From Brucella gallinifaecis (GTDB lineage Bacteria; Pseudomonadota; Alphaproteobacteria; Rhizobiales; Rhizobiaceae): a stretch of 64,000 nt of DNA. The stretch spans positions 62,001 through 126,000 of the forward strand of contig NZ_ML636805.1 of assembly GCF_006476605.1 (NCBI RefSeq), given 5' to 3'. The first letter of the stretch is position 1; each line of letters begins with the position of its first letter. Shown in pieces: positions 55,968 to 63,290 of the stretch. The position numbers and the translations under genes were made by a program. The notes beneath the pieces were generated by a model. It ran no database searches. It saw only the letters and a program-made list of their open reading frames with translations, and had not been told where the DNA came from.

Positions 55968-58232
55968 TTAATTCAACTGAATTTCACTGTTTAGAACAGC
56001 GCTTTCTACAAATGTACTAAGTTGTTGTGTCATGGAGTTATAAATTGAGTCGTCTTTCGGCCCCCCTTCGAAGGTGAGAACAAATGCGGCTGTTTGTTCG
56101 CCCAACTCACGCTGTGTTCCGCTGACGTCAAACTGGTAACGGTCACGCGAAAATATTTGTGCTCGAAGTTTCAAGCTGTTACCCGAAAAACCTAGGCCAT
56201 TTCTTTTTGAGAAATCTTTCATATGCCGCCGCACTGGGTGCCATTTTGCTAGTTCTGATCTGGCTTCATTCTCTTCTGTAGTATTTTCCTTCATGCTTCC
56301 AAGAAGATTGGAGCTTTTTCCATTTGCATCAAAATACTGAAGAGCAGCTTGGATACGGGTTGCGAAATAATTTGACCCACCAGAATCGGATACTTTAGGT
56401 TTTAAAACGACGGTGAGCCGCGACTTTCCAAATAATTTACCATCCTTTATTAGCTCAGGCGGTATCGGAATATCATTCCAGAAGTAGACAAAACCGGGAG
56501 TTAAATTAGCGGTCCACGCCAGTGTGACGGTGCCGGGTGCGCAAGTCCACGGTAGTGTCCCTGAGTAAGGTGTTCCCCATCCAATTGCTCTATCGTGCCT
56601 TTCAGATTCCGCCTTATCAATTAGGAGTGCTTTCACCAAATCGGGAGATGGATTTTTTAGATTGGCATATGTGTGAGCGGCCAAAGAAGACACGAGTGGT
56701 GCAGCATAGCTGCTACCGCATTGAGGCTGACCACCTCCGATCATATTTAATGTAGAAAACCAACTAAGGTCTGGTTTTAGCATGCCGTCTGGACCTGGCC
56801 CCAGTAATGACACGTTACATGGGCCTGCTGGCTTACCATCGCTATCATATTGGCGACCACCTACAACAATTGCCGCCTCAGAATCAGCTGGTGGGCAAAG
56901 CTGATGAGTGGGGTTATCAATTCGGCGATTGCCGATTGAAATGACAAAAATAAGGTCGAACTCGCGAGCTAGTAGAGAAAGCTCATGGCCAAGAAAACTA
57001 ACTGAAGACAAATCAGGTTCGGGTGATATTTGATTGAATGAAAGGTTCCAAACCTTCGCGTCAGGATAATTTTGGGCCACCTTCCTTAAATAGTTTATAA
57101 GCATCTCAGGATTAGTTGCGCCGTTTCCTCCAGCCTTAGCCACAGCTGTAACTGTTCCTAATCTACAGTCTATTTGGGGTAAATGAAGTTGATTGTTCCA
57201 AGCGTGACCATGCACGACAAGAGATGATACTCGATTTCCATGAACTGTGTCGGCTGCGGCTCCAGAAAATAGAACAGGAGCTGCCCATGCTTCCATAGGT
57301 TTGTAGGATTTCGCTGTTAATCCGCCGTCCACTACAGCCACGATCGGTTGTGACCCTGACGATGGTGATGGTGGAGATGGGTGGGCACCGATACTCGGTG
57401 CAGTCACTTCAATCCGTGGAACTGGATCTACTCTAAAAGTTGATCCAGAAGCTATTAGTTGGACTAGTGCTTGCTTGTTAGGTATTATGGCGTATGTTCT
57501 CGCGACGCCGTCATTTTTATACCTACGAATTGCGCGATTGATGTTTGACTGTGTGCGGTTAATTACTGGTACTAAATAATTTTCTGAATCTGACATATCT
57601 GTAGAGTTAGTAATGGCTGAATAAGTCTGTTTTATCCAACCAATTTCTTCAATCTTCTGCAGAGTATTTACAACCGAGTCCCGTGATTTTTGATCACGAA
57701 ATGGAATAAACCATAAAACGAAGCCTTTTCCTTCTTCGGAGCCGTCCGCGCTATCCCACAGGGCGTCAATAGATCTGCCTCGCAAAACAGAGTCTTCATC
57801 AAACCTAGAAATAGATTTAATGCGCGATATGCAAACTCTAGCTTCACGTGTGGCAGCTGTCTCAATATACTTGCCAAGCTTTTTCAACTTGTCGGCATTT
57901 ATTTCGACCAAATAGCCTTTATCTATTGGAGATACAAAATTACAACCGAGCTTCTCATCAAATAATTTTAGTGGTGTCCAAGAGGGTGCAAGTGAATCCC
58001 GAAACATTTCTACTGATAGGTGTAGTTTGTCTCCATGCAGACTAATGCTTTCAGCTTCCTTCGCAATTTTTTGGCAATCATTACTTAATTTCACACGTTG
58101 ATCAGCAAGGCGTTCTTTTTTAACTGCGTCTTCACCGCTACCCGATACAAACGGCTCCTCGGGGACGGCCACTTTCTTAAGTGTAAGAACTGGATTTAAG
58201 AGTGGATTTTTGTTGCGCGGTTCAGTTGCCAT
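55968..58232 (-). CDS. ietS: Subtilisin-like serine protease, IetS type
   Basis: S8-family protease of about 754 residues without a signal peptide, so probably cytoplasmic. The catalytic triad is visible as Asp in VAVVDGGLT (about 302), His in VHGNRVSSLV (about 331) and Ser in CGSSYAAPL (about 508). The first 290 residues are unlike known domains; the C-terminal 170 form another unknown region. With the adjacent AAA+ ATPase it matches the IetAS pair, described on an Agrobacterium Ti plasmid as protease toxin plus ATPase antitoxin, and later reported as anti-phage. ATG at 58232 has AAGGA eight bases upstream; ATG at 58241 is in frame. Confidence 0.82.
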   Translation of the reverse strand: MATEPRNKNPLLNPVLTLKKVAVPEEPFVSGSGEDAVKKERLADQRVKLSNDCQKIAKEAESISLHGDKLHLSVEMFRDSLAPSWTPLKLFDEKLGCNFVSPIDKGYLVEINADKLKKLGKYIETAATREARVCISRIKSISRFDEDSVLRGRSIDALWDSADGSEEGKGFVLWFIPFRDQKSRDSVVNTLQKIEEIGWIKQTYSAITNSTDMSDSENYLVPVINRTQSNINRAIRRYKNDGVARTYAIIPNKQALVQLIASGSTFRVDPVPRIEVTAPSIGAHPSPPSPSSGSQPIVAVVDGGLTAKSYKPMEAWAAPVLFSGAAADTVHGNRVSSLVVHGHAWNNQLHLPQIDCRLGTVTAVAKAGGNGATNPEMLINYLRKVAQNYPDAKVWNLSFNQISPEPDLSSVSFLGHELSLLAREFDLIFVISIGNRRIDNPTHQLCPPADSEAAIVVGGRQYDSDGKPAGPCNVSLLGPGPDGMLKPDLSWFSTLNMIGGGQPQCGSSYAAPLVSSLAAHTYANLKNPSPDLVKALLIDKAESERHDRAIGWGTPYSGTLPWTCAPGTVTLAWTANLTPGFVYFWNDIPIPPELIKDGKLFGKSRLTVVLKPKVSDSGGSNYFATRIQAALQYFDANGKSSNLLGSMKENTTEENEARSELAKWHPVRRHMKDFSKRNGLGFSGNSLKLRAQIFSRDRYQFDVSGTQRELGEQTAAFVLTFEGGPKDDSIYNSMTQQLSTFVESAVLNSEIQLN

Positions 58233-59343
58233 AACGCTCATCCTTCAGATATGCAGAAACTGCCTGTCGTGTAATACCAAGGAAACGTGCAACATCGGCG
58301 CCGCTTACGTGGGCATGTTGTAAAAGATAAAGAGCAAGTTTCTTTTTGGTTTCAGTGTTCAGACCATTTCGTTCTGGCATTACACTTTTGCCCTCTGTTA
58401 AACATAATGATGCCCAAGCTACAGCAGAGAAGTCTACTGGACGATTGTCTAATAAGGCATGTCTTCGAGCGGAAAGGGATATATCTTCAATTTCTGCTCC
58501 AGTAAGACCCTTTGAAATTTTTGCTAATAGAATCGAATTGGAATTTTCAGAATCATCTATTTGAAGAAAGTTTTTCCAAAGGTCTATTCTTACATCTAAA
58601 CTTGGTGATGCCAATTCAATCTTATATGGAAATCTTCGCCAGATAGCGGCATCAAGTAGTTGCGCATGGTTAGTTGCGCCAATAATAATCGATCTATCAT
58701 CCAAAGAATCAAGCCCTTGTATTAATGTATTGACAACCCGCTTCAGTTCTCCAAGTTCGTTTTTATCATCTCGCACTTTCGCAACGGCATCCATCTCATC
58801 AAGAAATAAAACAGCGTTTCTGTTTGGAATGAAATCAAAAACACTGCGAAGGTTCTTTGCGGTATCACCTAAAAATGATGAGACAACAGAATCTAGGCGA
58901 ACAACATATAGTGGCTTATTTAATTGAGCTGCGACATGCCCGGCTAATAAGCTTTTTCCTGTTCCGGGAGGTCCCGATAACAGCAAAGAAAGTCGAGTTG
59001 ATATTCCTTTTGAAGTCAACAATTCTGCATTACTGGCATCTTCTATGAAATCTCTAAAAACAGCACCATTTTCTTGTTCAATAAACAACGGTGTTGTCGG
59101 CCACGGCTGTTCTTCTACTAGTGGTGATCGGGATTTTGAATCAACTGGAAGAGATTCTGTGTAACCGGACGCCTGTAATGGTATGCCTTTGCGACGAATC
59201 AACGATTTCAAAGCAGATGCAGCCTCAGGATCATCGGCAGCTAGTGTTCGGGATATATTCGAACCAATGCGCCTTACTCTAGTGTAGTCAGCAGACAAAG
59301 CTGCATCAAAAAGCTGCAAAAGTTCAGTGTTAGATATCGTCAT
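58222..59343 (-). CDS. ietA: AAA+ ATPase, IetA type, with C-terminal HTH
   Basis: A 373-residue AAA+ ATPase. Walker A is GPPGTGKSLLAGH near residue 125, Walker B is AVLFLDEMDAVAK near residue 178, and sensor 1 and arginine-finger regions follow (IIIGATNHAQLLDAAIWRRF). The last 25 residues form a helix-turn-helix (SGADVARFLGITRQAVSAYL), suggesting self-regulation. In the IetAS system the ATPase is the antitoxin or control partner of the protease. It lies upstream of the protease and overlaps its start by about 10 bases. GGAAG supports the ATG at 59343. Confidence 0.83.
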   Translation of the reverse strand: MTISNTELLQLFDAALSADYTRVRRIGSNISRTLAADDPEAASALKSLIRRKGIPLQASGYTESLPVDSKSRSPLVEEQPWPTTPLFIEQENGAVFRDFIEDASNAELLTSKGISTRLSLLLSGPPGTGKSLLAGHVAAQLNKPLYVVRLDSVVSSFLGDTAKNLRSVFDFIPNRNAVLFLDEMDAVAKVRDDKNELGELKRVVNTLIQGLDSLDDRSIIIGATNHAQLLDAAIWRRFPYKIELASPSLDVRIDLWKNFLQIDDSENSNSILLAKISKGLTGAEIEDISLSARRHALLDNRPVDFSAVAWASLCLTEGKSVMPERNGLNTETKKKLALYLLQHAHVSGADVARFLGITRQAVSAYLKDERYGN

Positions 59344-59376
59344 AATAGGCTTCCAAGTCAATCGATTTCATGAAAA

Positions 59377-59392
59377 CGTAAACCGATTTACG
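59377..59392. promoter_or_regulatory. Candidate operator upstream of ietA
   Basis: CGTAAACCGATTTACG is a 6-bp perfect inverted repeat with a 4-base centre, 34 bases upstream of the ietA start. The HTH at the IetA C terminus makes it a plausible autoregulatory site. A related half, AATCGATTT, lies at 59360-59369. Confidence 0.4.
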
Positions 59393-59525
59393 AAAATTAG
59401 CAATCAATTCTTCTCAATTGTAAAACACTTCTCGTAATTCACCGGTTGTCTTTTTAAGTTGTAAATTTGGAATAATAGGCAGTCGTCTTATAAGTTTCCG
59501 AAATGCAATCGCCTAACTTGCTTGT

Positions 59526-59744
59526 TTAAGCTGCTTGCGCCCGTGATTTGACGCGGTTGAGCGCTTTGGTGACGATGTCATCTACATCCCGCAGTCCATC
59601 CAGCTCGCTTTCCAGCCTTTGCCAAAGAGGGGCACCAAGGGCCGCTTCACCATTCCGTGCACCGGCCATGATGTTTGCGAGGATATCGAGCGCGTTTTCC
59701 ACGCGCTCTGCTGTCATTGGAGGTTTTTTGCGGGGTCTGGCCAT
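59526..59744 (-). CDS. Small hypothetical protein (72 residues)
   Basis: A charged, helical protein beginning MARPRKKPPMTAERVENALD, with no membrane helix or recognised domain. The basic N terminus could contact nucleic acid. It is the last gene of a four-gene leftward operon; its ATG overlaps the stop of the 33-residue gene upstream (TAATG). Genes of this size and coupling are usual in phage early regions. Function unknown. Confidence 0.65.
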   Translation of the reverse strand: MARPRKKPPMTAERVENALDILANIMAGARNGEAALGAPLWQRLESELDGLRDVDDIVTKALNRVKSRAQAA

Positions 59745-59845
59745 TAGTCAGTCTCGACAGGCCGTCCGCTTTTGAGCGTGTAATAGGTGTCCGGCTTAAT
59801 GCCGTTACGGCCTACGGTCGTAATGATTTTGCGCAAGGTTGTCAT
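59744..59845 (-). CDS. 33-residue microprotein in leftward operon
   Basis: A short frame, MTTLRKIITTVGRNGIKPDT continuing to ...RPVETD, basic and soluble. It has no family I recognise. The evidence is positional: its ATG overlaps the upstream stop (TTATGA) and its stop overlaps the next start (TAATG), giving a continuous chain of coupled genes on the minus strand. Confidence 0.5.
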   Translation of the reverse strand: MTTLRKIITTVGRNGIKPDTYYTLKSGRPVETD

Positions 59846-59994
59846 AACAGCCCCACGATCTGTGCGCCAACGATGGCGGCAACACTGACACTTGCAAAAA
59901 GTGCAGCAATAACAATCTTATGGTTGAGACTGTTATCATGTGACTTATAGGCAGACGGTAGGTTGAAACCATTAGAGTCGATCTGATTACGCAT
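59842..59994 (-). CDS. 50-residue single-helix membrane protein
   Basis: Begins MRNQIDSNGFNLPSAYKSHD, then one hydrophobic helix at about residues 27-49 (IVIAALFASVSVAAIVGAQI), so it is probably a small inner-membrane protein with its N terminus in the cytoplasm. Its start overlaps the 3' end of the 119-residue gene by 8 bases and its stop overlaps the next gene. No family is recognised. Confidence 0.55.
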   Translation of the reverse strand: MRNQIDSNGFNLPSAYKSHDNSLNHKIVIAALFASVSVAAIVGAQIVGLL

Positions 59995-60346
59995 AGCGTT
60001 TTACCTCCGATATTACAGGAGGGCGTTTGATCATTACCGTGAAAGGTTGGCCTTCCAGAGCGTTAGCTAAAGCCGCAACTGCTTCCAATGGTGCCGGATC
60101 CCAGATTTCAATCTGTGCATCACTGGCGCGGTCGCCATCCAGAATGCCATGCAGTGATGCACGGTCAGTTTCATTTAGGTTGCGCCATTTTTCGATACAG
60201 TAATCACCAAACAGAATACCGCGTGGTGATCCGCGCTGGCATGTTCCAACTGAAAAGCCGTGGGCTTGCAGCAAGCTTTCTGCTCGACGAATAGCAGCAA
60301 AATCACCGGGGTCGGTCAGCCTTGCCATGAAAATGATGTTTGACAT
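59987..60346 (-). CDS. Hypothetical protein (119 residues), first gene of leftward operon
   Basis: A soluble protein beginning MSNIIFMARLTDPGDFAAIR. Features seen: a helix AAIRRAESLLQAHGFSVG, a glycine-rich turn, and EKWRNLNETDRASLHGILDG in the middle. No known domain is recognised. An AAGCGGAGAG tract lies upstream of the ATG as ribosome site. The promoter at 60435-60462 with embedded operator stands about 90 bases upstream, so this operon is probably silenced by the element's repressor. Confidence 0.65.
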   Translation of the reverse strand: MSNIIFMARLTDPGDFAAIRRAESLLQAHGFSVGTCQRGSPRGILFGDYCIEKWRNLNETDRASLHGILDGDRASDAQIEIWDPAPLEAVAALANALEGQPFTVMIKRPPVISEVKRYA

Positions 60347-60434
60347 TGGTCTCTCCGCTTAACCCCGGGGAGAACCGACTGCGCTTTCTATTCATACCCG
60401 ATCCAGCGCAGCCGGTTTCAGCGGGGGCGAGTAG

Positions 60435-60462
60435 AAAATACACGCAATTGCGTGCATGTAAA
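60435..60462 (-). promoter_or_regulatory. Leftward early promoter with repressor operator in the spacer
   Basis: On the minus strand TTTACA (60457-60462) and TATTTT (60435-60440) are 16 bases apart. The perfect palindrome CACGCAATTGCGTG (60441-60454) fills the spacer, so bound repressor would block polymerase. It drives the four-gene operon ending at 59526. Confidence 0.65.
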
Positions 60463-60469
60463 GAGATTA

Positions 60470-60483
60470 AACGCAATTGCGTG
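60470..60483. promoter_or_regulatory. Second operator of the leftward region
   Basis: ACGCAATTGCGT (60471-60482) is a perfect 12-bp palindrome, the same core as at 60441 and 61103. Its centre is 29 bases from the first site, close to three helical turns, which would suit cooperative binding. Confidence 0.6.
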
Positions 60484-60660
60484 TATTTTTATGTTGCCCA
60501 CTGATTCTAAATAAAGGTCAATTGGGTTAACGTATTTAAGCGCAATATAAACAGGGCGGTTAATAATCTCTTATGAAAATTGCTTGTAAGGACCGTATAT
60601 TCTTGTTTTGTTCCCGCCAATCGTGCACGTTAATAGGGTAAAGGGCTTGCGGAGGGTATT

Positions 60661-60834
60661 ATGGTGGATTTGGATGCGAAAATTCTAGCGGAGTGGGTAA
60701 TGCTTAATAGTCGCGTCCGAATGAGGATACTCAAGGATTTTGTCGGGGCGCTGCCTGAAGAGCTGTCAATAAAGCTTTTTTCTGCTCATTCGGGATCACT
60801 CTCAGAACAGACAGGAGATACTCATCATCGCTAG
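60661..60834 (+). CDS. 57-residue protein overlapping the repressor gene in antisense
   Basis: Starts MVDLDAKILAEWVMLNSRVR after a very good ribosome site (GCGGAGGGTATT). Predicted helical and charged, with no known domain. Its last 104 bases run antiparallel through the 3' end of the repressor gene (stop at 60731). The ribosome site favours real translation, but the overlap and lack of homology knowledge leave doubt. Confidence 0.4.
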   Translation: MVDLDAKILAEWVMLNSRVRMRILKDFVGALPEELSIKLFSAHSGSLSEQTGDTHHR

Positions 60835-61042
60835 ACAGTTCAAATCCTAGAAAAACTTGCGCCACACTTAAATTCAACTCTTTGGCCAAGCGTAAAACCT
60901 TGTTCACGCTGGGGTCTTTGTCTGTGTTCTTGAGTTCATTGACAAAGTTAACGCCCAGACCAGCCGCCTTGCTGATTGCTCGGTCGGATCTGCTGTCGGC
61001 TTCAATTGCTTCAATTAAGCGTTTTTTCCAGTTTTCATGCAT
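60731..61042 (-). CDS. Phage-type XRE-family repressor
   Basis: A 103-residue DNA-binding protein. The N-terminal helix-turn-helix is seen as SDRAISKAAGLGVNFVNELK near residue 22, followed by a helical C terminus (SSDDEYLLSVLRVIPNEQKK) that likely dimerises. There is no LexA-type peptidase domain, so it cannot self-cleave as lambda CI does. The gene faces the rightward early operon, and operators lie at 61079-61116. The start is ambiguous between ATG 61042 and ATG 61048; neither has a clear ribosome site, and the transcript may be weakly translated. Confidence 0.82.
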   Translation of the reverse strand: MHENWKKRLIEAIEADSRSDRAISKAAGLGVNFVNELKNTDKDPSVNKVLRLAKELNLSVAQVFLGFELSSDDEYLLSVLRVIPNEQKKALLTALQAAPRQNP

Positions 61043-61078
61043 GATCATTTCATACCACGTGCACGAAAAAACGTGTGA

Positions 61079-61122
61079 ACGTAGTTGCGTGTATTGCAAG
61101 TGCACGCAATTGCGTGTATCGC
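61079..61122 (+). promoter_or_regulatory. Rightward early promoter with operators
   Basis: TTGCAA (61094-61099) and TATCGC (61117-61122) are 17 bases apart, with the perfect palindrome CACGCAATTGCGTG (61103-61116) inside the spacer. An imperfect copy, ACGTAGTTGCGT, is at 61079-61090, on the repressor side. The predicted start of transcription falls at the ATG at 61129, so the mRNA would be leaderless. Confidence 0.65.
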
Positions 61123-61128
61123 TGCGAT

Positions 61129-61464
61129 ATGAGCACAAATCTTCTTGATGAAATTGACGCTTTTCTTGCTGAAAGAAAAATCGGCGATCACAGATTTGGA
61201 GTGTTGGCTATAAATAATGGCCGACTGATGGAGCGTTTGCGCTCTGGCGGCCGCATTTGGCCTGAGACAGCAGAAAAGATACGGCACTTCATCAAGCGTG
61301 AACGTGAGATTCTTTGCGCAAAAAACAACCAATCTTTCGGACGGCCATGTGCATCTGTTGACAATTCCAATTCGCCCGAAGTCCTCCCATCGGGTGAGGC
61401 TGGGGGGCAGCAATCTGCCGCTTGTTGCGCCCCAGCATCTGTTTCCGGGGAGGTGGCGCGATGA
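61129..61464 (+). CDS. Cro-like HTH protein
   Basis: A 111-residue protein starting MSTNLLDEIDAFLAERKIGD. Residues 15-50 (GDHRFGVLAINNGRLMERLR and WPETAEKIRHFI) read as a helix-turn-helix of the type found in small phage regulators. The rest is a loosely structured Ala/Ser/Gly-rich tail. It is the first gene right of the repressor, in the place of cro or ner. No ribosome site is present, in keeping with a leaderless message. A terminator-like hairpin follows at 61538. Confidence 0.65.
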   Translation: MSTNLLDEIDAFLAERKIGDHRFGVLAINNGRLMERLRSGGRIWPETAEKIRHFIKREREILCAKNNQSFGRPCASVDNSNSPEVLPSGEAGGQQSAACCAPASVSGEVAR

Positions 61465-61537
61465 TCTGGCGAGGTTGTGATCCATGACTTTCATTTCCTG
61501 ATGCCGTTTTGACGGCCTGAAACTCTCAAATTTTTGA

Positions 61538-61594
61538 CCTTCCCGCCACGGGAAACAACGTCGGGTTTTCCCGGCGCGGGAAGGCTTTTTGTTT
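61538..61594 (+). terminator. Nested hairpin after the Cro-like gene
   Basis: CCTTCCCGC (61538-61546) pairs with GCGGGAAGG (61576-61584); a second stem, CGGGAAA with TTTTCCCG, lies inside. A T-rich tract (CTTTTTGTTTTT) follows. It probably reduces transcription into the downstream genes and may be a target for antitermination. Confidence 0.65.
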
Positions 61595-61612
61595 TTCGAT
61601 AGGGGAAGCAGC

Positions 61613-62119
61613 ATGAGCGAAACAGAACCACGCGAATTTACAGAACGCTGGCGCATGCGGATTTTTGCGGCCCAGACGGATCTGATCGACGCTTATGGCG
61701 GAAGCCGCCGTGTTGTTGAAAAATTCTCGATTTCAAAAAGTCAGGTCGGGCGTTGGTATGGTGGTGTTGATCGTGACACCATGCCAACACCGATTGTCAT
61801 GGCGCTTGAGGGATATGTTGGTCGACCTATCGTCACCGGCATCATGGTCGAATTTCTTGGCTATGAAGTTGACGGTTCGGTCAGCCAGAGTTCGGCTCAA
61901 TCCTGTCTTTCCTCTTTAAATGCTGACCTGGTGGAGCTGGCTGGCAATATGATGGTCGAAACCGTTCGCGCTAAGGCTGATGGGGTGATTACACCTTCGG
62001 AATCGCAGCAATTGCGCAAGCTTTCCCGTCAGATTGCAAAAGTACACGCTAAAATTGATGGTCGCCTTGCAGGTGCTGAAGCACGTGAGGCTTCCGAGCT
62101 GCATGGGGTGTCAAAATGA
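61613..62119 (+). CDS. CII-like phage regulatory protein
   Basis: A 168-residue protein. The N-terminal half reads as a DNA-binding domain: LIDAYGGSRRVVEKFSISKS followed by QVGRWYGG, with a helix-turn-helix typical of phage CII/regulatory proteins of the P2-type group. The C-terminal half is helical (VELAGNMMVETVRAKADG and LRKLSRQIAKVHAKIDGRL) and likely oligomerises. GGGGAAG precedes the ATG at 61613. The next gene starts inside its stop codon (ATGA). A role in controlling early expression or replication is inferred from position and fold. Confidence 0.65.
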   Translation: MSETEPREFTERWRMRIFAAQTDLIDAYGGSRRVVEKFSISKSQVGRWYGGVDRDTMPTPIVMALEGYVGRPIVTGIMVEFLGYEVDGSVSQSSAQSCLSSLNADLVELAGNMMVETVRAKADGVITPSESQQLRKLSRQIAKVHAKIDGRLAGAEAREASELHGVSK

Positions 62120-62313
62120 TATCCGCGCAGATTTTCAAATATCTGAAATGGTCAAATGACCGATGGGTGATGTGTTGGCGCCATCCTGTCAACCGCTACA
62201 ACAATGACCGTTCGCGCAGGGTTTTGGCGCGTTTCCCTCAACATGCAGACATTCTCGCCCGGCTGACAGTCGAGGCTGGTTCGCGTCCGCGAAAGGTAGG
62301 ACGCCATGGCTAA
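62116..62313 (+). CDS. Hypothetical basic protein (65 residues)
   Basis: Starts [20 protein letters not shown] and is rich in Arg, Trp and Asn, with net positive charge; no membrane helix. It overlaps the CII-like gene by 4 bases and the GapR-like gene by 8 bases. No family recognised; the coupling and the composition suggest a small nucleic-acid-related protein. Confidence 0.6.
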   Translation: MISAQIFKYLKWSNDRWVMCWRHPVNRYNNDRSRRVLARFPQHADILARLTVEAGSRPRKVGRHG

Positions 62314-62761
62314 TGTTGAGGAGGCATATGACCCATATGCGCCACGCGCCATAAAAAAGAAGGGCAAGGCAAAGCCCGATGAGCCAACGGTTAGCATGCA
62401 GGTTGGTGATGGGCCTGTTTCACCGGAAATCCCGATCAGCCAATTGCATACCATGGCGGAAGGTCTTTCCGGACATATACGCGGCGCGAAAAAATCCAAG
62501 GTCGAGAAGGCTGAGGAAAAGGCTGCAAATATTATCGCGGTCGGCCAGCTCCGCGCCTTCATTGAGCGTATCGAGCGGCTTGAGGAAGAAAAGAAAACTG
62601 TCGGGGACGATATCAAGGAAGTCTATGCCGAATTGAAAGGTTCCGGCTTCGACAGCAAGACCGTCCGCACCATCATCCGCCTTCGCAAAAAAGAAGACCA
62701 TGAGCGTCAGGAAGAGCAAGCCATGCTTGAACTCTACATGGATGCTCTTGGCATGTCGTGA
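62306..62761 (+). CDS. GapR/DUF2312 nucleoid protein with N-terminal extension
   Basis: A 151-residue protein whose last 80 residues are a clear GapR domain: [20 protein letters not shown] then [20 protein letters not shown] then the [20 protein letters not shown] helix. Chromosomal GapR of alphaproteobacteria is about 90 residues and binds overtwisted DNA to aid topoisomerases during replication and transcription. Here about 70 extra residues, lysine- and proline-rich, precede the domain. A phage copy may help its own replication or alter host nucleoid structure; that is inference. Confidence 0.88.
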   Translation: MANVEEAYDPYAPRAIKKKGKAKPDEPTVSMQVGDGPVSPEIPISQLHTMAEGLSGHIRGAKKSKVEKAEEKAANIIAVGQLRAFIERIERLEEEKKTVGDDIKEVYAELKGSGFDSKTVRTIIRLRKKEDHERQEEQAMLELYMDALGMS

Positions 62762-62769
62762 GGTTTGCC

Positions 62770-63033
62770 ATGCAGACGGAAAGCAATCTGGTTGAAAAAT
62801 GGATTTTAGAGCACGGTGGTCCACGCCGTTTCGAGCCGCAAGTGCGGTGCTCGTTCTATTATGCACAGGACTATCTCGGACAGTTCGGCATTCGTCTTCA
62901 TCTGCATGATGGGCAATGCAAAATGCTGGAAGGTGGACGCTGGAAGCGTCTGCGCTGGCCGCAAGTCCTGAAAATGGTTGATGAACGGCGAGCGGCGCAA
63001 GGTTTGCAGACCTTGCAGGCGGTGCGCCAATGA
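62770..63033 (+). CDS. Hypothetical protein (87 residues)
   Basis: A soluble protein starting MQTESNLVEKWILEHGGPRR. The middle has RCSFYYAQDYLGQFGIRLHL and the C terminus is helical and basic (GRWKRLRWPQVLKMVDERRA). No known domain is recognised. The ATG at 62770 was chosen because GAGG lies eight bases upstream; a GTG at 62758 is in frame. It overlaps the next gene by 4 bases. Confidence 0.65.
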   Translation: MQTESNLVEKWILEHGGPRRFEPQVRCSFYYAQDYLGQFGIRLHLHDGQCKMLEGGRWKRLRWPQVLKMVDERRAAQGLQTLQAVRQ

Positions 63034-63290
63034 GCCAGTTTTTCAAGAGCCTTATTGCAGCGTTCGGCCTTATCGTTGTTTTTGATATCGGCATGCAGGC
63101 AGCGGATCGCGCCATTCTGTTTCCGTATCTTGGCATTGGTGATGATGATTCTGACGGATCATACCGATCTGGCATGTCCGTTCGCCGGGATGCGTTGACC
63201 GGGTGCGAGTATTTGGAAGGCCGCTACGGTGGCTTGACACCGCGCCTTGGCCCGGATGGGCGGCAAGTCTGCCGACAGGTGCGGTCATGA
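63030..63290 (+). CDS. Hypothetical protein with N-terminal membrane segment (86 residues)
   Basis: Starts MSQFFKSLIAAFGLIVVFDI with a hydrophobic stretch at about residues 8-22 that could be a signal anchor. The remainder is hydrophilic, with two cysteines (GCEYLEGRYGG near residue 58 and QVCRQV near the end). No family recognised. It is coupled to its neighbours by 4-base overlaps at both ends. Confidence 0.6.
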   Translation: MSQFFKSLIAAFGLIVVFDIGMQAADRAILFPYLGIGDDDSDGSYRSGMSVRRDALTGCEYLEGRYGGLTPRLGPDGRQVCRQVRS

